From Streptomyces sp. M41(2017) (GTDB taxonomy: Bacteria > Actinomycetota > Actinomycetes > Streptomycetales > Streptomycetaceae): a DNA stretch of 64,000 nucleotides. The translations under genes and the position numbers were made by a program. Within the stretch, counting starts at the first letter, position 1. Every line of letters starts with the position of its first letter. The notes under the pieces were generated by a model. The model ran no database searches and was not told where the DNA came from. It worked only from the letters and a program-made list of their open reading frames with translations. The DNA is taken from positions 186,001 to 250,000 of the forward strand of contig NZ_MWFK01000002.1 in the NCBI RefSeq assembly GCF_002078175.1. Reading direction: 5' to 3'. This document shows positions 24,389-33,227 of the stretch, piece by piece.

Positions 24389-24838
24389 GGTGATTCAGCT
24401 CTCGCCCACTACTCTGCATCGGAGTTCCTTTTAGCCCCTGACCGGCTGGTGCTGACGTCAGGTATGACTCGGTGCCATACGACACATGTGAAACCGGTGC
24501 ACCCACGTCTGATTCGCGAGCGGAAGCTGCACGGCTCTTGAAATCAGCCTGAAGGTGATCTAGCCGCCGGAGAAATTCTTCCAGTACATCCGTGAAGTAT
24601 GTGGGTCCATACGCCGCTGGATTGTGCGCGAGCGCGGGAATCGGTTGTTCCGTGGAGCGATCATTCGATGAAGCAGGCGGGCGTGTAGAGCGCAGCGAAC
24701 GAAACTGATCCGATCGCGTGCCCGCTGCTCCGGGAAAGTCTTTGCGTGATGTCACACCGGACCAACGAAACCAACGTGCGCACAGGCGTCTGGCAGTCGG
24801 GTGACGCGCAGCGCTAGAGAGTGGTTTATTCGCCCCTC
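24389..24838. other. Spacer between the element remnant and the 146-bp repeat
   Basis: No supported gene. The minus strand encodes a short plausible stretch (YFTDVLEEFLRRLDHLQADF, near 24540-24600) that could be a fragment; no start or family was found. Confidence 0.3.
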
Positions 24839-24984
24839 CCTTGACTGTGACCCTAAGAACTTCCTTTGGCATATGCAGCTCAACGCCATGGGAGATCAAG
24901 GACGGCATCCCGCAGTAGTCGCTTCCAGGCGGGCGCAGTACCCGGGCAATACCGGACGCGTAGCACTGCGCTGGACGCTTCCTT
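24839..24984 (+). repeat. 146-bp inverted duplicate, copy 1
   Basis: This stretch, starting CCTTGACTGTGACCCTAAGA, recurs in reverse orientation at 37721-37866 with a single mismatch (C at 24947 versus G in the partner strand). The flanks differ completely on both sides at the same bases, so the unit boundaries are sharp. No terminal inverted repeats or direct target duplication were seen. Confidence 0.9.
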
Positions 24985-25007
24985 GGCACTTCCCCCAATC
25001 TGGATCG

Positions 25008-25196
25008 ATGGACCTCCTGCACCGCTACATCGGCAAGACCATCGACGGCTACGAACTCGACCCCAACCGTCTCCTCGCGCTCCATTTCGGCGATGACCGC
25101 TTCGTCATCCCTCTCGACGACGAAAGCCGCGTGGGCCCCGAAGCAGCCCACTACCTCGGCCCCGACGGCGTCCCCGGAGGAATGTGGATCTGGTAA
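25008..25196 (+). CDS. Possible small protein
   Basis: 62 residues, MDLLHRYIGKTIDGYELDPN then R-L-L-A-L-H-F-G-D-D-R-F-V-I-P-L, ending G-M-W-I-W. The regular beta-like pattern and start just after the 146-bp repeat suggest a real or formerly longer gene; the frame is open upstream into the repeat. No clear ribosome site. Confidence 0.35.
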   Translation: MDLLHRYIGKTIDGYELDPNRLLALHFGDDRFVIPLDDESRVGPEAAHYLGPDGVPGGMWIW

Positions 25197-25300
25197 ACCG
25201 AGGAAGGCGCGCAGTCGCTCTGGAAAGTTCCTCGGGCTCGCTCCAACCCCGGTGACGTGCCCCTCGCGAAACTCCCTCTGACTATCCATGGCCGCCCGGT

Positions 25301-27025
25301 CTATTTCAGGGGCGGTGTGCGCAGCGCGAGCATGGCGACGTCGTCGTCGTTGTCGTTGGGGCGGACCTGTTCCAGCAGCAGGTCGCAGAAAGAGTCCAGG
25401 GGGCGGTGGGCGAGCGAGGCCGCATGTCGGCGCAGACGGTCCAGTCCGTGGTCGATGGAGCTGTGTGGTGACTCGACCAGGCCATCGGTGTAGAGCAGGA
25501 GGGTGGTGCGAGGCGGCAGAGTGGTCAAGACATCGGGGCGAGGCCGGATCACTCCGGTCCCGAGCAGGATGCCGTGGGCGTCGGTGAGGTAGCGGGCACG
25601 ACCGTCGTGGCTGACCAGCAGCGGCGGAGGGTGGCCGGCGTTCGTCCAGCACAGTTGCCACAGCTCGTCGTCGCCGCGAGTGAGCGTGGCAAGGATCATG
25701 GTCGCCATGGGGACCTCGGCTATGTGCTTCACGGCGTTGTCGAGCTGAGTGACGACGGCGCTGGGCTTGGCCTCGGGTTGTGACCATGTGAAGGCGCGCA
25801 GCATATTGCGGACCTGAGCCATGCCGGCAGCGGCGTCGAGGTCGTGCCCAACGACGTCGCCGATGGCCAGGGCGTGCGCGGTATCGGTGAGGGCGAAGAC
25901 GTCGTACCAGTCGCCGCCGACGGAGGAGGCGTGCGGAGCGGGTACGTAGCGTGCCGTCATGTCCACCCCGGGCACGGTGGGGAGCTGGGGCAGCAGGTGG
26001 CGCTGCATAGTTTCGGCGACCTTGCGCTGGCGCTGGTAAAGACGTGCGTTGTCCAGCGCCAGGCCAGCCCTGCGGGTGATGTCCTCCAACAGCGGCAGGT
26101 CCGCGGCGGTGAAGGCGCCAGGACGTTTCGAGCGTCCCAGAGTCAGGGCTCCCAGCACGTCACGCAGGCCTCGAATGGGCGCGATGGCAGCGGAGTGCAT
26201 GCCCGTCTCGTTGAACAGGCGACCCTGTTCAACGGCGATTCCGGAATCGGGTACGCCCTGATAGGTGGCCGGGCCCGCAAGAGAGGAGGCGGCACCGCGC
26301 AGTGCCCGGGACAGGGGCATCGGGGATTCCTCCGGCACGGGGGGCATGGGCCCCTGCAGGTCCTCCCGTTCCACCAGGATGCCGTCCCTCTGCTCTGCCA
26401 CCAAGGCACGTCGCACTTCGTCCCGTTCGGTGAGGAGATCGATCACTGCCCAGTCCGCGAGCCGGGGTACCGTCAGGGCCGCCAGTCGGCGCAGGGCCTC
26501 CTCGATATCCAAGGTGGACGTCAGCTGGGTGGTCGTCTCTGCTAGCAGGGCCAGACGATCCAGCTCCGTCAGCGGTGTCAGGCCCTCATGAACACCGTCG
26601 TCCGGTGGGGCCCCCTTCGATTCGTACAGCAGCACCAGCGCGGCCGCCCTCTCCGGACCGAGGGAGCAAGGCGCGACGAGCCAGGACATCTGGACAAGTG
26701 TGCCGTCCCCGCGGGCGAACCACTCCGCGTCGCCGTGCTCCGTTCCTCCGGCGAGAATCACGCTTCGCAGTTGGCAGCGCGCGCGGGGTGTGGGGTGCCC
26801 ATGAAGGTCGCGGTGCAGCAGGTCATGGAAGTCCTGCTCGACGAGTTCCTCGAGGCTGCGGCCCAGCACGCTCTGGGCCACGCCGTTGGCCGAGACGATC
26901 AGTCCGCCCTTCTCGACGACAACGACAGCCGTCCGCACGTCCTCCAGCGTTACGCCCAGGGCGCTCCACCACATCTCCGGACCGGGCACGGGTGAATCCT
27001 CAGTGCCCGCGCCAGTTATGTCCAT
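25301..27025 (-). CDS. PAS-GAF-SpoIIE (PP2C) phosphatase, RsbU-like
   Basis: 574 residues. Domains in order: PAS (about 20-130, with VVVVEKGGLIVSANGVAQSV), GAF (about 165-330, with ADWAVIDLLTERDEV), then a SpoIIE-type PP2C domain (about 345-572). Metal-binding and catalytic signatures are VGGDWYDVF, AIGDVVGHD, TNAGHPPPLL, LLLYTDGLVE and NDDDVAMLA. Such enzymes dephosphorylate STAS anti-anti-sigma proteins, freeing sigma factors; the PAS and GAF domains set activity by redox, light or small ligands. No partner gene is directly attached, but STAS genes lie at 29.3 and 30.8 kb. A long open frame on the opposite reading phase is an artefact of GC content. Confidence 0.93.
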   Translation of the reverse strand: MDITGAGTEDSPVPGPEMWWSALGVTLEDVRTAVVVVEKGGLIVSANGVAQSVLGRSLEELVEQDFHDLLHRDLHGHPTPRARCQLRSVILAGGTEHGDAEWFARGDGTLVQMSWLVAPCSLGPERAAALVLLYESKGAPPDDGVHEGLTPLTELDRLALLAETTTQLTSTLDIEEALRRLAALTVPRLADWAVIDLLTERDEVRRALVAEQRDGILVEREDLQGPMPPVPEESPMPLSRALRGAASSLAGPATYQGVPDSGIAVEQGRLFNETGMHSAAIAPIRGLRDVLGALTLGRSKRPGAFTAADLPLLEDITRRAGLALDNARLYQRQRKVAETMQRHLLPQLPTVPGVDMTARYVPAPHASSVGGDWYDVFALTDTAHALAIGDVVGHDLDAAAGMAQVRNMLRAFTWSQPEAKPSAVVTQLDNAVKHIAEVPMATMILATLTRGDDELWQLCWTNAGHPPPLLVSHDGRARYLTDAHGILLGTGVIRPRPDVLTTLPPRTTLLLYTDGLVESPHSSIDHGLDRLRRHAASLAHRPLDSFCDLLLEQVRPNDNDDDVAMLALRTPPLK

Positions 27026-27347
27026 GACCCTCCTCGGCGAATGCAGACCTACACGAAGGTACAGGCAGTACTTCGCTGCCTGATAGTCACCCAGCGGGCC
27101 GTGGGATGGCTGTACCGACTCGCGACATCGCTCCTGGCGGCCGGAGCACCACCCACGTGAGAGGGCTGCCAGACGCTCCCGGCGGGTCGGCGCGCTCGGC
27201 TCGTCCGAAACGCCATTCCGTGAGTTGCCACCCGAATGGCCTACGTGCGCTGGGGGGGGCGAACTGGCGCTGTCCCCCCGTTCGGGTCAGTCTGGCTAAG
27301 CACTGCGGTACCGCATTCCCGTGCTTTCTGATCTACCGGGAGGCGTC
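27026..27347. other. Spacer upstream of the phosphatase and a small membrane gene
   Basis: Divergent promoter region for the phosphatase (minus) and the 45-residue gene (plus). No operator or consensus promoter recognised. Confidence 0.3.
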
Positions 27348-27485
27348 ATGCTCGTGACTGCTCTGCTGCTCCCGATCCTGGTCCTCCTCATCTTGTTCGG
27401 ACTCAGCGCTTTGGAGAACGCCTTGTTTCCTCCGCACACCGAACAGCCCCCAGCCAGTCCGGAAGAACCCCCTGCGTCTTTTTGA
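27348..27485 (+). CDS. 45-residue single-pass membrane protein
   Basis: ATG at 27348 preceded by GGGAGGCGTC. The peptide begins MLVTALLLPILVLLILFGLS, an unbroken transmembrane helix, then A-L-E-N-A-L-F and a Pro/Glu-rich cytoplasmic or outer tail to the TGA at 27483-27485. Good ribosome site, codon pattern and topology support a genuine small membrane protein too short for standard calls. Function unknown. Confidence 0.6.
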   Translation: MLVTALLLPILVLLILFGLSALENALFPPHTEQPPASPEEPPASF

Positions 27486-27935
27486 ACGGGCAGCCGTCCC
27501 GAAAGCGGGGGGGGGCAGCACGTGTCAGACCGTTCGACCGCTCTTACCGTCAGGCAGGCGCAAACCGAGCGACGACGGTGGAGCCTCCCCTGCTGATGGG
27601 CATCCGTTCCCGCATCAGCCTGTATCGGTCCATTGTGATGCGAAGTGCGTCCTTTGGCAGGATGTGGATCCGGAACGGGGATGGGCGGGGACCTCTCCCC
27701 CAGCCTCTGCCGCGGTCAGGCATGGACGTGCTGCGGAGCATGTTCCGGAACGGCAGTGATCCCGTCTCGGCTTCGACGACCACCCAGCCGGACAAGCCGT
27801 CACCGACACCCACCGCCTACTTACACCAATCCAGCACATCGCACTCCCGGCACGGAGATCGTTTACGGGACAGGCTTCAGGTGATGTGTTCGATGGGTGC
27901 GCTGCACCCCGGTGTCGATGCGGAGGGAGTCAGTC
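27486..27935. other. Spacer without recognised genes
   Basis: A GGGGGGG run at about 27507-27515 and an unassigned minus-strand frame (RMPISRGGSTVVARFAPA at its end) are the only notable items. No family match. Confidence 0.3.
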
Positions 27936-28433
27936 ATGACGGTTGCGGGGGAGCCGTTGCTTCGTCTGTGGGAGGGCCGGTGGGTGGTGCGGCGGGCCTG
28001 GATTGTCCAGTACACGGGAGCGGCTGAGTCGACCGTCACCCGGTGGTACACCGAGCGGGGCCGGCGGCCGAAGCATCTGCGGCATCCGGAAGTGGTCGGC
28101 ACGGTGGGGCGAACCGTCTACTTCGACAAGCAGGCCGTGGAGGCGTTCTGGGCGGCCTGGCAGAAGGACATCGGTACGAAACGCTTGGGCACGGGCCGCA
28201 GCCGGGGAGACGGCCAGGGGACGCGTGGAGGCGGTCCCGGCCGCGACCAGCGCGACCGGGCGGTGGGTGTGGCGCTGGACGTGCTGCGCCGCGAGGGTGG
28301 TCCTCGGCGTGGGCTGGCTGCTGAGCTGGCGCGTGAGCACGGCGGCGTGGTGCGCAGCTGGCGGCGTGCCGTCGCTGAGGCTGTCGCGACGTTCGAGCGC
28401 GAGCAGGCTCGGTCCGGGGACGCGTCGTCATGA
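27936..28433 (+). CDS. Putative helix-turn-helix DNA-binding protein
   Basis: 165 residues from the ATG at 27936, preceded by GGAGGGAG. Residues ~15-60 (VRRAWIVQYTGAAESTVTRW followed by Y-T-E-R-G) look like a helix-turn-helix with a recognition helix, and a R-T-V-Y-F-D segment gives a wing, similar to excisionase or plasmid-type DNA-binding proteins. The middle is a Gly/Arg-rich linker, and the C-terminal third is helical (AVGVALDVLRREGGPRRGLA). It may belong to the integrative-element remnants upstream. Function inferred only. Confidence 0.55.
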   Translation: MTVAGEPLLRLWEGRWVVRRAWIVQYTGAAESTVTRWYTERGRRPKHLRHPEVVGTVGRTVYFDKQAVEAFWAAWQKDIGTKRLGTGRSRGDGQGTRGGGPGRDQRDRAVGVALDVLRREGGPRRGLAAELAREHGGVVRSWRRAVAEAVATFEREQARSGDASS

Positions 28434-28545
28434 GGTCCCCGCCTCACCGCCCCCCTTCGGGGGCGCCGGCACCCGTCGGCGCGAGCGCGGAGGGCCGCAG
28501 ACCGACGCGCCACCAGGCGGCACCGGGCCCTCGTGCGTCCTCCTC

Positions 28546-28608
28546 CGTCCTGTTCTGTACCCCACTCTCCACCCCCCTATTTTTGTTCAAACGGGGGCAG
28601 ACAGGACG
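28546..28608. repeat. Nested inverted repeat
   Basis: CGTCCTGT (28546-28553) is mirrored by ACAGGACG (28601-28608), and inside lies CCCCC (28572-28577) facing GGGGG (28593-28597) around a T-rich core (CTATTTTTGTTCAAA). The nested pairing with an AT-rich centre could be a terminator or a protein-binding site. Confidence 0.45.
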
Positions 28609-28820
28609 AGGGGAGGCGAGAGGGTTGTCGAGACGGTCGGGCCTGGTCAGGGGTCCGACCTGCACGGATCGCACGGGCCCGCGTGAGGGTGCCGGCAGGG
28701 GGATCGGTAGGGGCTCTGGTAGGAAAAATCGGTGCGTATCCTCGTTTCCCACCGGGGTGGAGTGCCGGGCCCACACGGGTCCCGGGGCCGGATCACTGAC
28801 CCAGGCCCGGAGCTTGCGGC

Positions 28821-29000
28821 TTATGGCAACGGCCGTTCGGATCCGTCACCAGCCGCTGCGGCGGCTTCCCGGCGCAGTCGCCAGGCGCGGGTGCGGCACT
28901 TCGGCGAACAGTACACCGAGTCCGTGCGCAGTGACGCGGAGACCCCGCACACCGGGCGCAGGCCCTGGGGCCGCAGGTCCTCGCCTCGGATCCATCAAGC
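28821..29000 (-). pseudogene. Zinc-ribbon-like short gene relic
   Basis: The minus strand reads R-P-V-C-G-V-S-A-S-L-R-T-D-S-V-Y-C-S-P-K-C, then an Arg-rich tail to the TAA at 28821-28823. Cys spacing (C-x-C...C-x3-C type) recalls small zinc-ribbon proteins of Streptomyces mobile elements, but one Cys is missing and an in-frame stop precedes any start. Probably broken. Confidence 0.4.
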
Positions 29001-29256
29001 TTTCCAGATCCTGCAACAGCTGCCTCGGTCTTGCTGATGCAGGGGGTGGTAGTCCTGTGCCCGGCCCCTTCGCTCGTTTCGGTACTCTCTCCAGCATCAT
29101 CCCGGGGGCAACGACACGCAGCCTGAAGGTCACATGCGCCGAAGGAGTGTCATTCGGTGGCCCGGTGCTCACAGCGCCGTCGTAGAATCCGCCGGGCTCA
29201 TCCGTACGGCAGCGGGAAGCAGAACCGTAGGAACACGGGCGAGAGGGAGGGCAGTC

Positions 29257-29643
29257 ATGGACGAGTGCAGTGTCAGGTTCCGTCACCACGACACCGTGGT
29301 CGTCGACCTGCCCCACGTCGTCGACTTCTACAGCGAGCGGGACATCCATACCGCCGTCATGAACGCTGTGATCGATGACTGTCGGCACCTGGTCCTGAGT
29401 CTGGCGCGCACCCGTGATTTCGACTCCAGCGGCATCACTCTCCTGCTCGCCATCTGGCGCCACACCCAGAACGAGAACATCACCCTCAGCCTTGCCGACC
29501 TGCCGTCCTTTGTCGCGAGGATGCTGAGGATCACCGGCACCGACACGGTCCTGGCCGTCCACCCCACCGCTCACGACGCCATTAACACCGTGAACAGGAA
29601 GGGCGGGACCGCGCAGGACGGACCACTGTCCCGCGAAGCCTGA
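29257..29643 (+). CDS. STAS domain anti-sigma factor antagonist
   Basis: 128 residues from the ATG at 29257 with GAGGG upstream. A STAS fold: TVVVDLPHVVDFYSERDIH, strand LVLSLARTRDFDSSGITLLL with the switching Ser in D-S-S-G (about residue 57), and a final helix. These proteins bind RsbW-like kinases when unphosphorylated and release sigma. The D-S-S-G serine is intact, so phospho-regulation is likely. The gene stands alone, between the mobile-element remnant and a STAS/RsbW pair further right. Which sigma factor it serves is unknown. Confidence 0.85.
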   Translation: MDECSVRFRHHDTVVVDLPHVVDFYSERDIHTAVMNAVIDDCRHLVLSLARTRDFDSSGITLLLAIWRHTQNENITLSLADLPSFVARMLRITGTDTVLAVHPTAHDAINTVNRKGGTAQDGPLSREA

Positions 29644-29899
29644 CGCCTCCGGCTGGCAGGCAGACCCACCGGTTCCCTATTACTGATGGCGCGTCATGGA
29701 GGCCTCGACGGGCGTGATGCCGGGCGGGGTCGTCCTGCAGGCGTCCTTGGCGCACGCCGGTCCACCACTACCTGCGCGAGGGCCCGGCCCGCTCCTGATG
29801 TCCGGCCGCGCGCTGCCCACTCGGTGTTTCTCCCGGCTTCCATGTGCAAGCGGCCGTCCCGGCAAAGGGCCAGAGGCGGCCGCCGCTTGCTGCGGAGGG

Positions 29900-30309
29900 T
29901 CACTTGACGGGCTTGAACGTCCAGCTCTGAGCCTGGGAGCTGTCCTGCACAACGTTCAGTGCGGCCCAGGGCTGACTGGTCTTCGCAACCCCCAGGCGCA
30001 GTTCGATGTTCGGGACGTCGATCGTGAAGGTATCGGGCTTCCCGCCGGGGTGAGCCTCCAGGGGCGGGCCTCGGGCTGGAGCAGGACCGGCTTGCTGAGG
30101 AAGGGATCGCCGTCTCAGCTCACGTACAGCTTCGTGTCCCCGATGGAAGTGCTGATGGTGTAGGTGCCATCTCCGGTGCTGCGGACCTCCCAGCTCTGCG
30201 GGCCGACGCCCTCGGGCACGAGCAGCAGCGGTGTGTCGCTGCTGTCGCGGGTGAGGCACTGCTGGTCGTTCAACACGATCCGGTATCGGCCGTCTGCCAC
30301 GTCTGCCAT
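29900..30309 (-). pseudogene. I66-family serine protease inhibitor, broken
   Basis: Start ATG at 30309. The first frame (MADVADGRYRIVLNDQQCLT, then L-L-L-V-P-E-G-V-G-P-Q-S-W-E-V) ends at a TGA at 30115-30117 in the position where the beta-trefoil should continue with Trp (K-L-Y-V-S-W-D-G-D-P). Sequence in the same frame continues to about 30055, then shifts by an indel; the conserved end (EAHPGGKPDTFTIDVPNIEL, then VAKTSQPWAALNVVQDSSQA) lies in another frame to the stop at 29900. The fold is a beta-trefoil similar to fungal macrocypin/clitocypin-type and I66 inhibitors. One nonsense and one frameshift make it non-functional. Confidence 0.7.
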
Positions 30310-30727
30310 GTCTGGCTCCCGTTTACAGTTGAGGCCTCGGCGCCATACAGGCGTCCTCGCGAGCGAACCAGAAGGAAACCACCCCGAACTGGCAGAAGGG
30401 CAGCGAGGCACCTGAAGGTGTGAAAGGAAGCACAAATCTGTTTCTGCCCCGGTGAGAACGCTGCCGGACGGCAGGTCGGTGGGGGCCGGGTGGCCGCCTG
30501 CGCCAGCGGGACGGCCCCCCGGTCTGCCGGAGCTGACCACAGCGGCAGAGTGCCGACCTCACCGGTGTGGGCGAGATGCGACGTGACGCCTCATCGTCCC
30601 TCGGCTCTGTGCCGCCGGGTCGGTGGCTCGCCCGGAGAGGGGCCGTGCGCGCCGCGAGGTCACTCGCCTGCCGGGGCGGAGCGGGGTGCTGCGTGCCGTG
30701 GTCCACCGTGGTTCGTTGAGCGGCTCA
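30310..30727. other. Spacer
   Basis: No gene recognised. It contains the promoter region of the broken inhibitor and ends at the hairpin at 30728. Confidence 0.35.
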
Positions 30728-30763
30728 GAGGGCCCGAAGTCATGGGAATCCCTTCGGGCCCTC
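30728..30763 (-). terminator. Terminator hairpin of the STAS gene
   Basis: A perfect 12-bp stem, GAGGGCCCGAAG (30728-30739) with CTTCGGGCCCTC (30752-30763), and a 12-base loop. It lies 44 bases past the stop of the minus-strand STAS gene and is the obvious end of that transcript. Confidence 0.7.
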
Positions 30764-30806
30764 CCCCAGACGCGCCTTCTTCGGGAACGTTTTCCGCTCT
30801 CCCCGG

Positions 30807-31163
30807 TCAGGCTTGAAGTGCCTGCTCGACGGTGGGGTAGCAGGCGATGATGGTGTCGAGGGCGACGATCTGAATGACGCGCATCGCCCCTTCCGGGGCG
30901 GTGATCCGGATCCAGCCGTCGGTGCCCTGCATCGCGCGGAAGGCGGAAATCAGGACGTTGATGCCGGCGGAGTCCATGAACGTCACCCTGCTGAAGTCCA
31001 CCACGATCCGCTGCGGCGACGGGCCCTGACCGGCGGTCAGTGCCTCCTCGAAGCGGCCGGCGCTGTCGTCGTCGATCTCACCGGCCAGCGCGAGAACGGT
31101 GACCTGGCCGATCAGGCGGCTGCTGACAGTCAGCCGTTCCGCGCGCTGGGGCTGCTCTTTCAC
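30807..31163 (-). CDS. STAS domain anti-sigma factor antagonist (BldG/RsbV-like)
   Basis: 118 residues from the GTG at 31161-31163 with AGGGAC upstream. Classic anti-anti-sigma layout: VTVLALAGEIDDDSAGRFEE, IVVDFSRVTFMDSAGINVLI with the phosphorylatable Ser in M-D-S-A-G (about residue 67), and an RVIQIVALDTIIACYP end. The protein controls an RsbW-type kinase by its phosphorylation state. The divergent neighbour at 31334 is an RsbW-like ATPase, so the two probably form a switching pair. Its transcript ends at the 12-bp hairpin at 30728-30763. Confidence 0.92.
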   Translation of the reverse strand: MKEQPQRAERLTVSSRLIGQVTVLALAGEIDDDSAGRFEEALTAGQGPSPQRIVVDFSRVTFMDSAGINVLISAFRAMQGTDGWIRITAPEGAMRVIQIVALDTIIACYPTVEQALQA

Positions 31164-31333
31164 GTGTCCCTCATTGGTCTGTCGACATTCGAACACTGCA
31201 CTCTACGGAATATGCCCCGCTCGTGGTTGCCGGTTGAATCAGCCAGGCTGGAGCCGCGTACTGTACGGGGGTTGTGGTACCCGTCCGACGACTGCACGGA
31301 GGGGATACCGGGGGACGACGCAAGGACGGGACT

Positions 31334-31801
31334 ATGGGCAACGCAGCGCGGGAAGGTGCCGGCACACAGGGCGACTCCGAGCCGGTGGAGGCCACCGTGA
31401 CTCTCCCCGACGAGGGACAGAGCATCGCTGAGGCGCGGCACCTGGCGGCCGCGTTCCTGAGCCGGGTTCGCACTGATCATCTCCTGGACATCTCCCGGCA
31501 GACCGTCGAGCTCACACAGCTTGTGGTCAGTGAACTCGTCACCAACGCCCGCAAATACGCGCCGGGCCCCATACTGCTGCGCTTGCGGATCCTGGCCGCC
31601 ATGCTCGAGATCTCTGTGTGGGACAGCGCCCCCAACTTCCCCGTCGCCAAAACCGCGGATCCCGGTCGGATCGGACAGCACGGTCTGGAAATCGTGATGG
31701 CCATCGCCCAGAAAGTCGACGTCCAGCGCGAGCCTGTCGGCAAGCGTGTCACGGCCCATCTCGCCCTGGACGACAGCCTTGCCGGTAGGGCCATCGGCTA
31801 A
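31334..31801 (+). CDS. RsbW-like ATP-binding anti-sigma factor
   Basis: 155 residues from the ATG at 31334 with GGACGGG upstream. GHKL-type fold: helix SIAEARHLAAAFLSRVRTDH, N-box E-L-V-T-N-A-R-K-Y-A (catalytic Asn for Mg-ATP), G1 D-x-A-P-N region, and G2 IGQHGLEIVMAIAQ. These kinases bind and inhibit SigB/F-type factors and phosphorylate STAS antagonists. It is divergent from the STAS gene at 30807-31163, a common arrangement for a switching pair. A promoter shared between them should be near 31200-31300. It closely resembles the RsbW-like protein at 40.7 kb. Confidence 0.92.
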   Translation: MGNAAREGAGTQGDSEPVEATVTLPDEGQSIAEARHLAAAFLSRVRTDHLLDISRQTVELTQLVVSELVTNARKYAPGPILLRLRILAAMLEISVWDSAPNFPVAKTADPGRIGQHGLEIVMAIAQKVDVQREPVGKRVTAHLALDDSLAGRAIG

Positions 31802-31832
31802 ATGGCTGCTCTGTGGTCGAGGTCGGCTGGTG

Positions 31833-32173
31833 TTAGGCGGCGCTGGCGCAGGCGGTGGTGATCGCTATGTCGGTGCGGGCGTGCACCACGAGATTCCTGC
31901 CTCCGGCTGCCGCCCGCGCACGCAGGAGGCGGCGGGTTTCACGCTGGCCACCGACATCAGCACGCCGGTCGGACGGCACCTCCGGTGGGCCCGCACGACG
32001 GCGTCGATGACCGCCTCGTCGGTTCCCGCTTCGATAACGATCACAGCGGGCATCGGCGCGTGAACCTGGACCAGATCGGCGATCAGCGCCGCCAGCGTGT
32101 CCGCTGCCTCAGCTCCCAGACCGTCTTCGGGAGCAAGGACCAGGACAGCGTTTTCCACCGAATGCGACACCAT
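31833..32173 (-). pseudogene. STAS-like regulator, frameshifted
   Basis: The ATG at 32171-32173 has GGAGG ten bases upstream. The frame starts MVSHSVENAVLVLAPEDGLG and includes L-A-A-L-I-A-D-L-V-Q-V-H-A and VLMSVASV. After that point (near 31946) the expected continuation (RETRRLLRARAAAGGRNLVV, H-A-R-T-D-I-A-I-T-T-A) lies in a second frame that ends TAA at 31833-31835. A single-base indel explains the break. It resembles small STAS/anti-sigma-antagonist proteins that lack the serine; not firmly assigned. Confidence 0.6.
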
Positions 32174-32553
32174 GACGGTCGGGCCTCCACCTGCCGGAAA
32201 TCGTCTGTCCTTACGAATTGCCGCCACCCTGCCCGGCAGGCCCGCCCTTGTCGGTAGTTGGGGCGGTTCCCCCGGCACACGTGGCCGAACTGGGGAAACC
32301 TGAGCCGGTCAGTCTCCAGGGGTTGGCCACCTGGCCGGCCTCCCCCCTGGGTGCCCCAACCCCCCGGCAAGCAACATCACGGACCTGTAAAAGAATCTTG
32401 TTCCCTGAGCAATGGGGATGTCGCTGGCCTTTCCCGCACGCCCCTGTCCCCTGCTTGCCGTGATCTTGATCTCCCCTTCGTGGCTACTCCGTGGCTTACC
32501 GCCCATCCTGAGAAGCAGGTGAGAAAAGGGAGCTGTGTCTGACAGGGGCAGCT

Positions 32554-33002
32554 ATGGGTGCAGCGGAGGAAGCAGTGTCCGTCCACACCCACGGATCAAG
32601 GCCCGCCCCTGTCGCGTCGGCGGGAGACATGCAGGCGCAGCGCGTCGAGCAGCTGCGGGCCGAAAATGCGCAACTGCAGCACGCCGTCCACGCGCATGCG
32701 GTCGTCGACCAGGCTATCGGCGTCCTGCTGGCCGCGGGGAAACTGACCCCCGACGCGGGCTGGGACGTGCTGCGGAGCATCTCCCAGAACCACCAACACC
32801 AAGCTCCGCCACGTCGCGGAACTGCTCATCGCATGGGCACGCACGGGCGAACTGTGCACGCTCCTGCACACCGAGCTGAACCGCCAACTCGCCCTCCCCT
32901 CCCATCCCGAACCAGCCGGACAGCTGACCACCTCAGCTTCGCCAGACATGGGGTGCCCCCCATGCTGTTGCAGCCCTGACGGGCAGACGGCGCGTTGGTG
33001 GT
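32554..33002 (+). pseudogene. ANTAR regulator, frameshifted
   Basis: Start ATG at 32554. An N-terminal coiled coil (DMQAQRVEQLRAENAQLQHA) is followed by an ANTAR domain starting HAVVDQAIGVLLAAGKLTPD. At about 32790, S-Q-N-H-Q-H-Q appears where S-Q-N-T-N-T-K is expected: an extra C in AACCACCAAC shifts the frame. The true end (KLRHVAELLIAWARTGELCT, N-R-Q-L-A-L-P-S-H-P-E-P) continues in another frame to a stop at 33000-33002. So the RNA-binding domain is disrupted, unless the extra base is a sequencing error. The intact version would be like the 20862 gene. Confidence 0.75.
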
Positions 33003-33227
33003 GAGGCGGCCTGGGGCGTCCCACCCGATTCCGTAGTACCGGGCCGCCTCACCAGGTGGGAGGAAGGGACGGTCTACGGGCGCACCTTTCGGCCGCCAAG
33101 CCGTCGGGCACACGCGGGAGGCGAATGCACCTTCCACTGCACACGAGGGCAGCCGCTGTCGCGACACCAGAACACCCATCGGAACGACGACGTTCCATGG
33201 GGGTTGTGGGCGCAGTACGGGCAGTTG

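Larger units (their letters stand above)
28434..29256. other. Spacer with inverted repeats and a zinc-ribbon relic
   Basis: About 800 bases. Contains the nested inverted repeat at 28546-28608 and a short minus-strand relic at 28821-29000. Long plus-strand frames here are Arg/Ser/Pro-rich and unsupported. Confidence 0.35.

Noticed and set aside
24381..25787. 468-codon frame overlapping the phosphatase and the 146-bp repeat
   Set aside because: It passes through an unrelated frame of the phosphatase gene and has no start site; only a short piece near 24560 looks protein-like.
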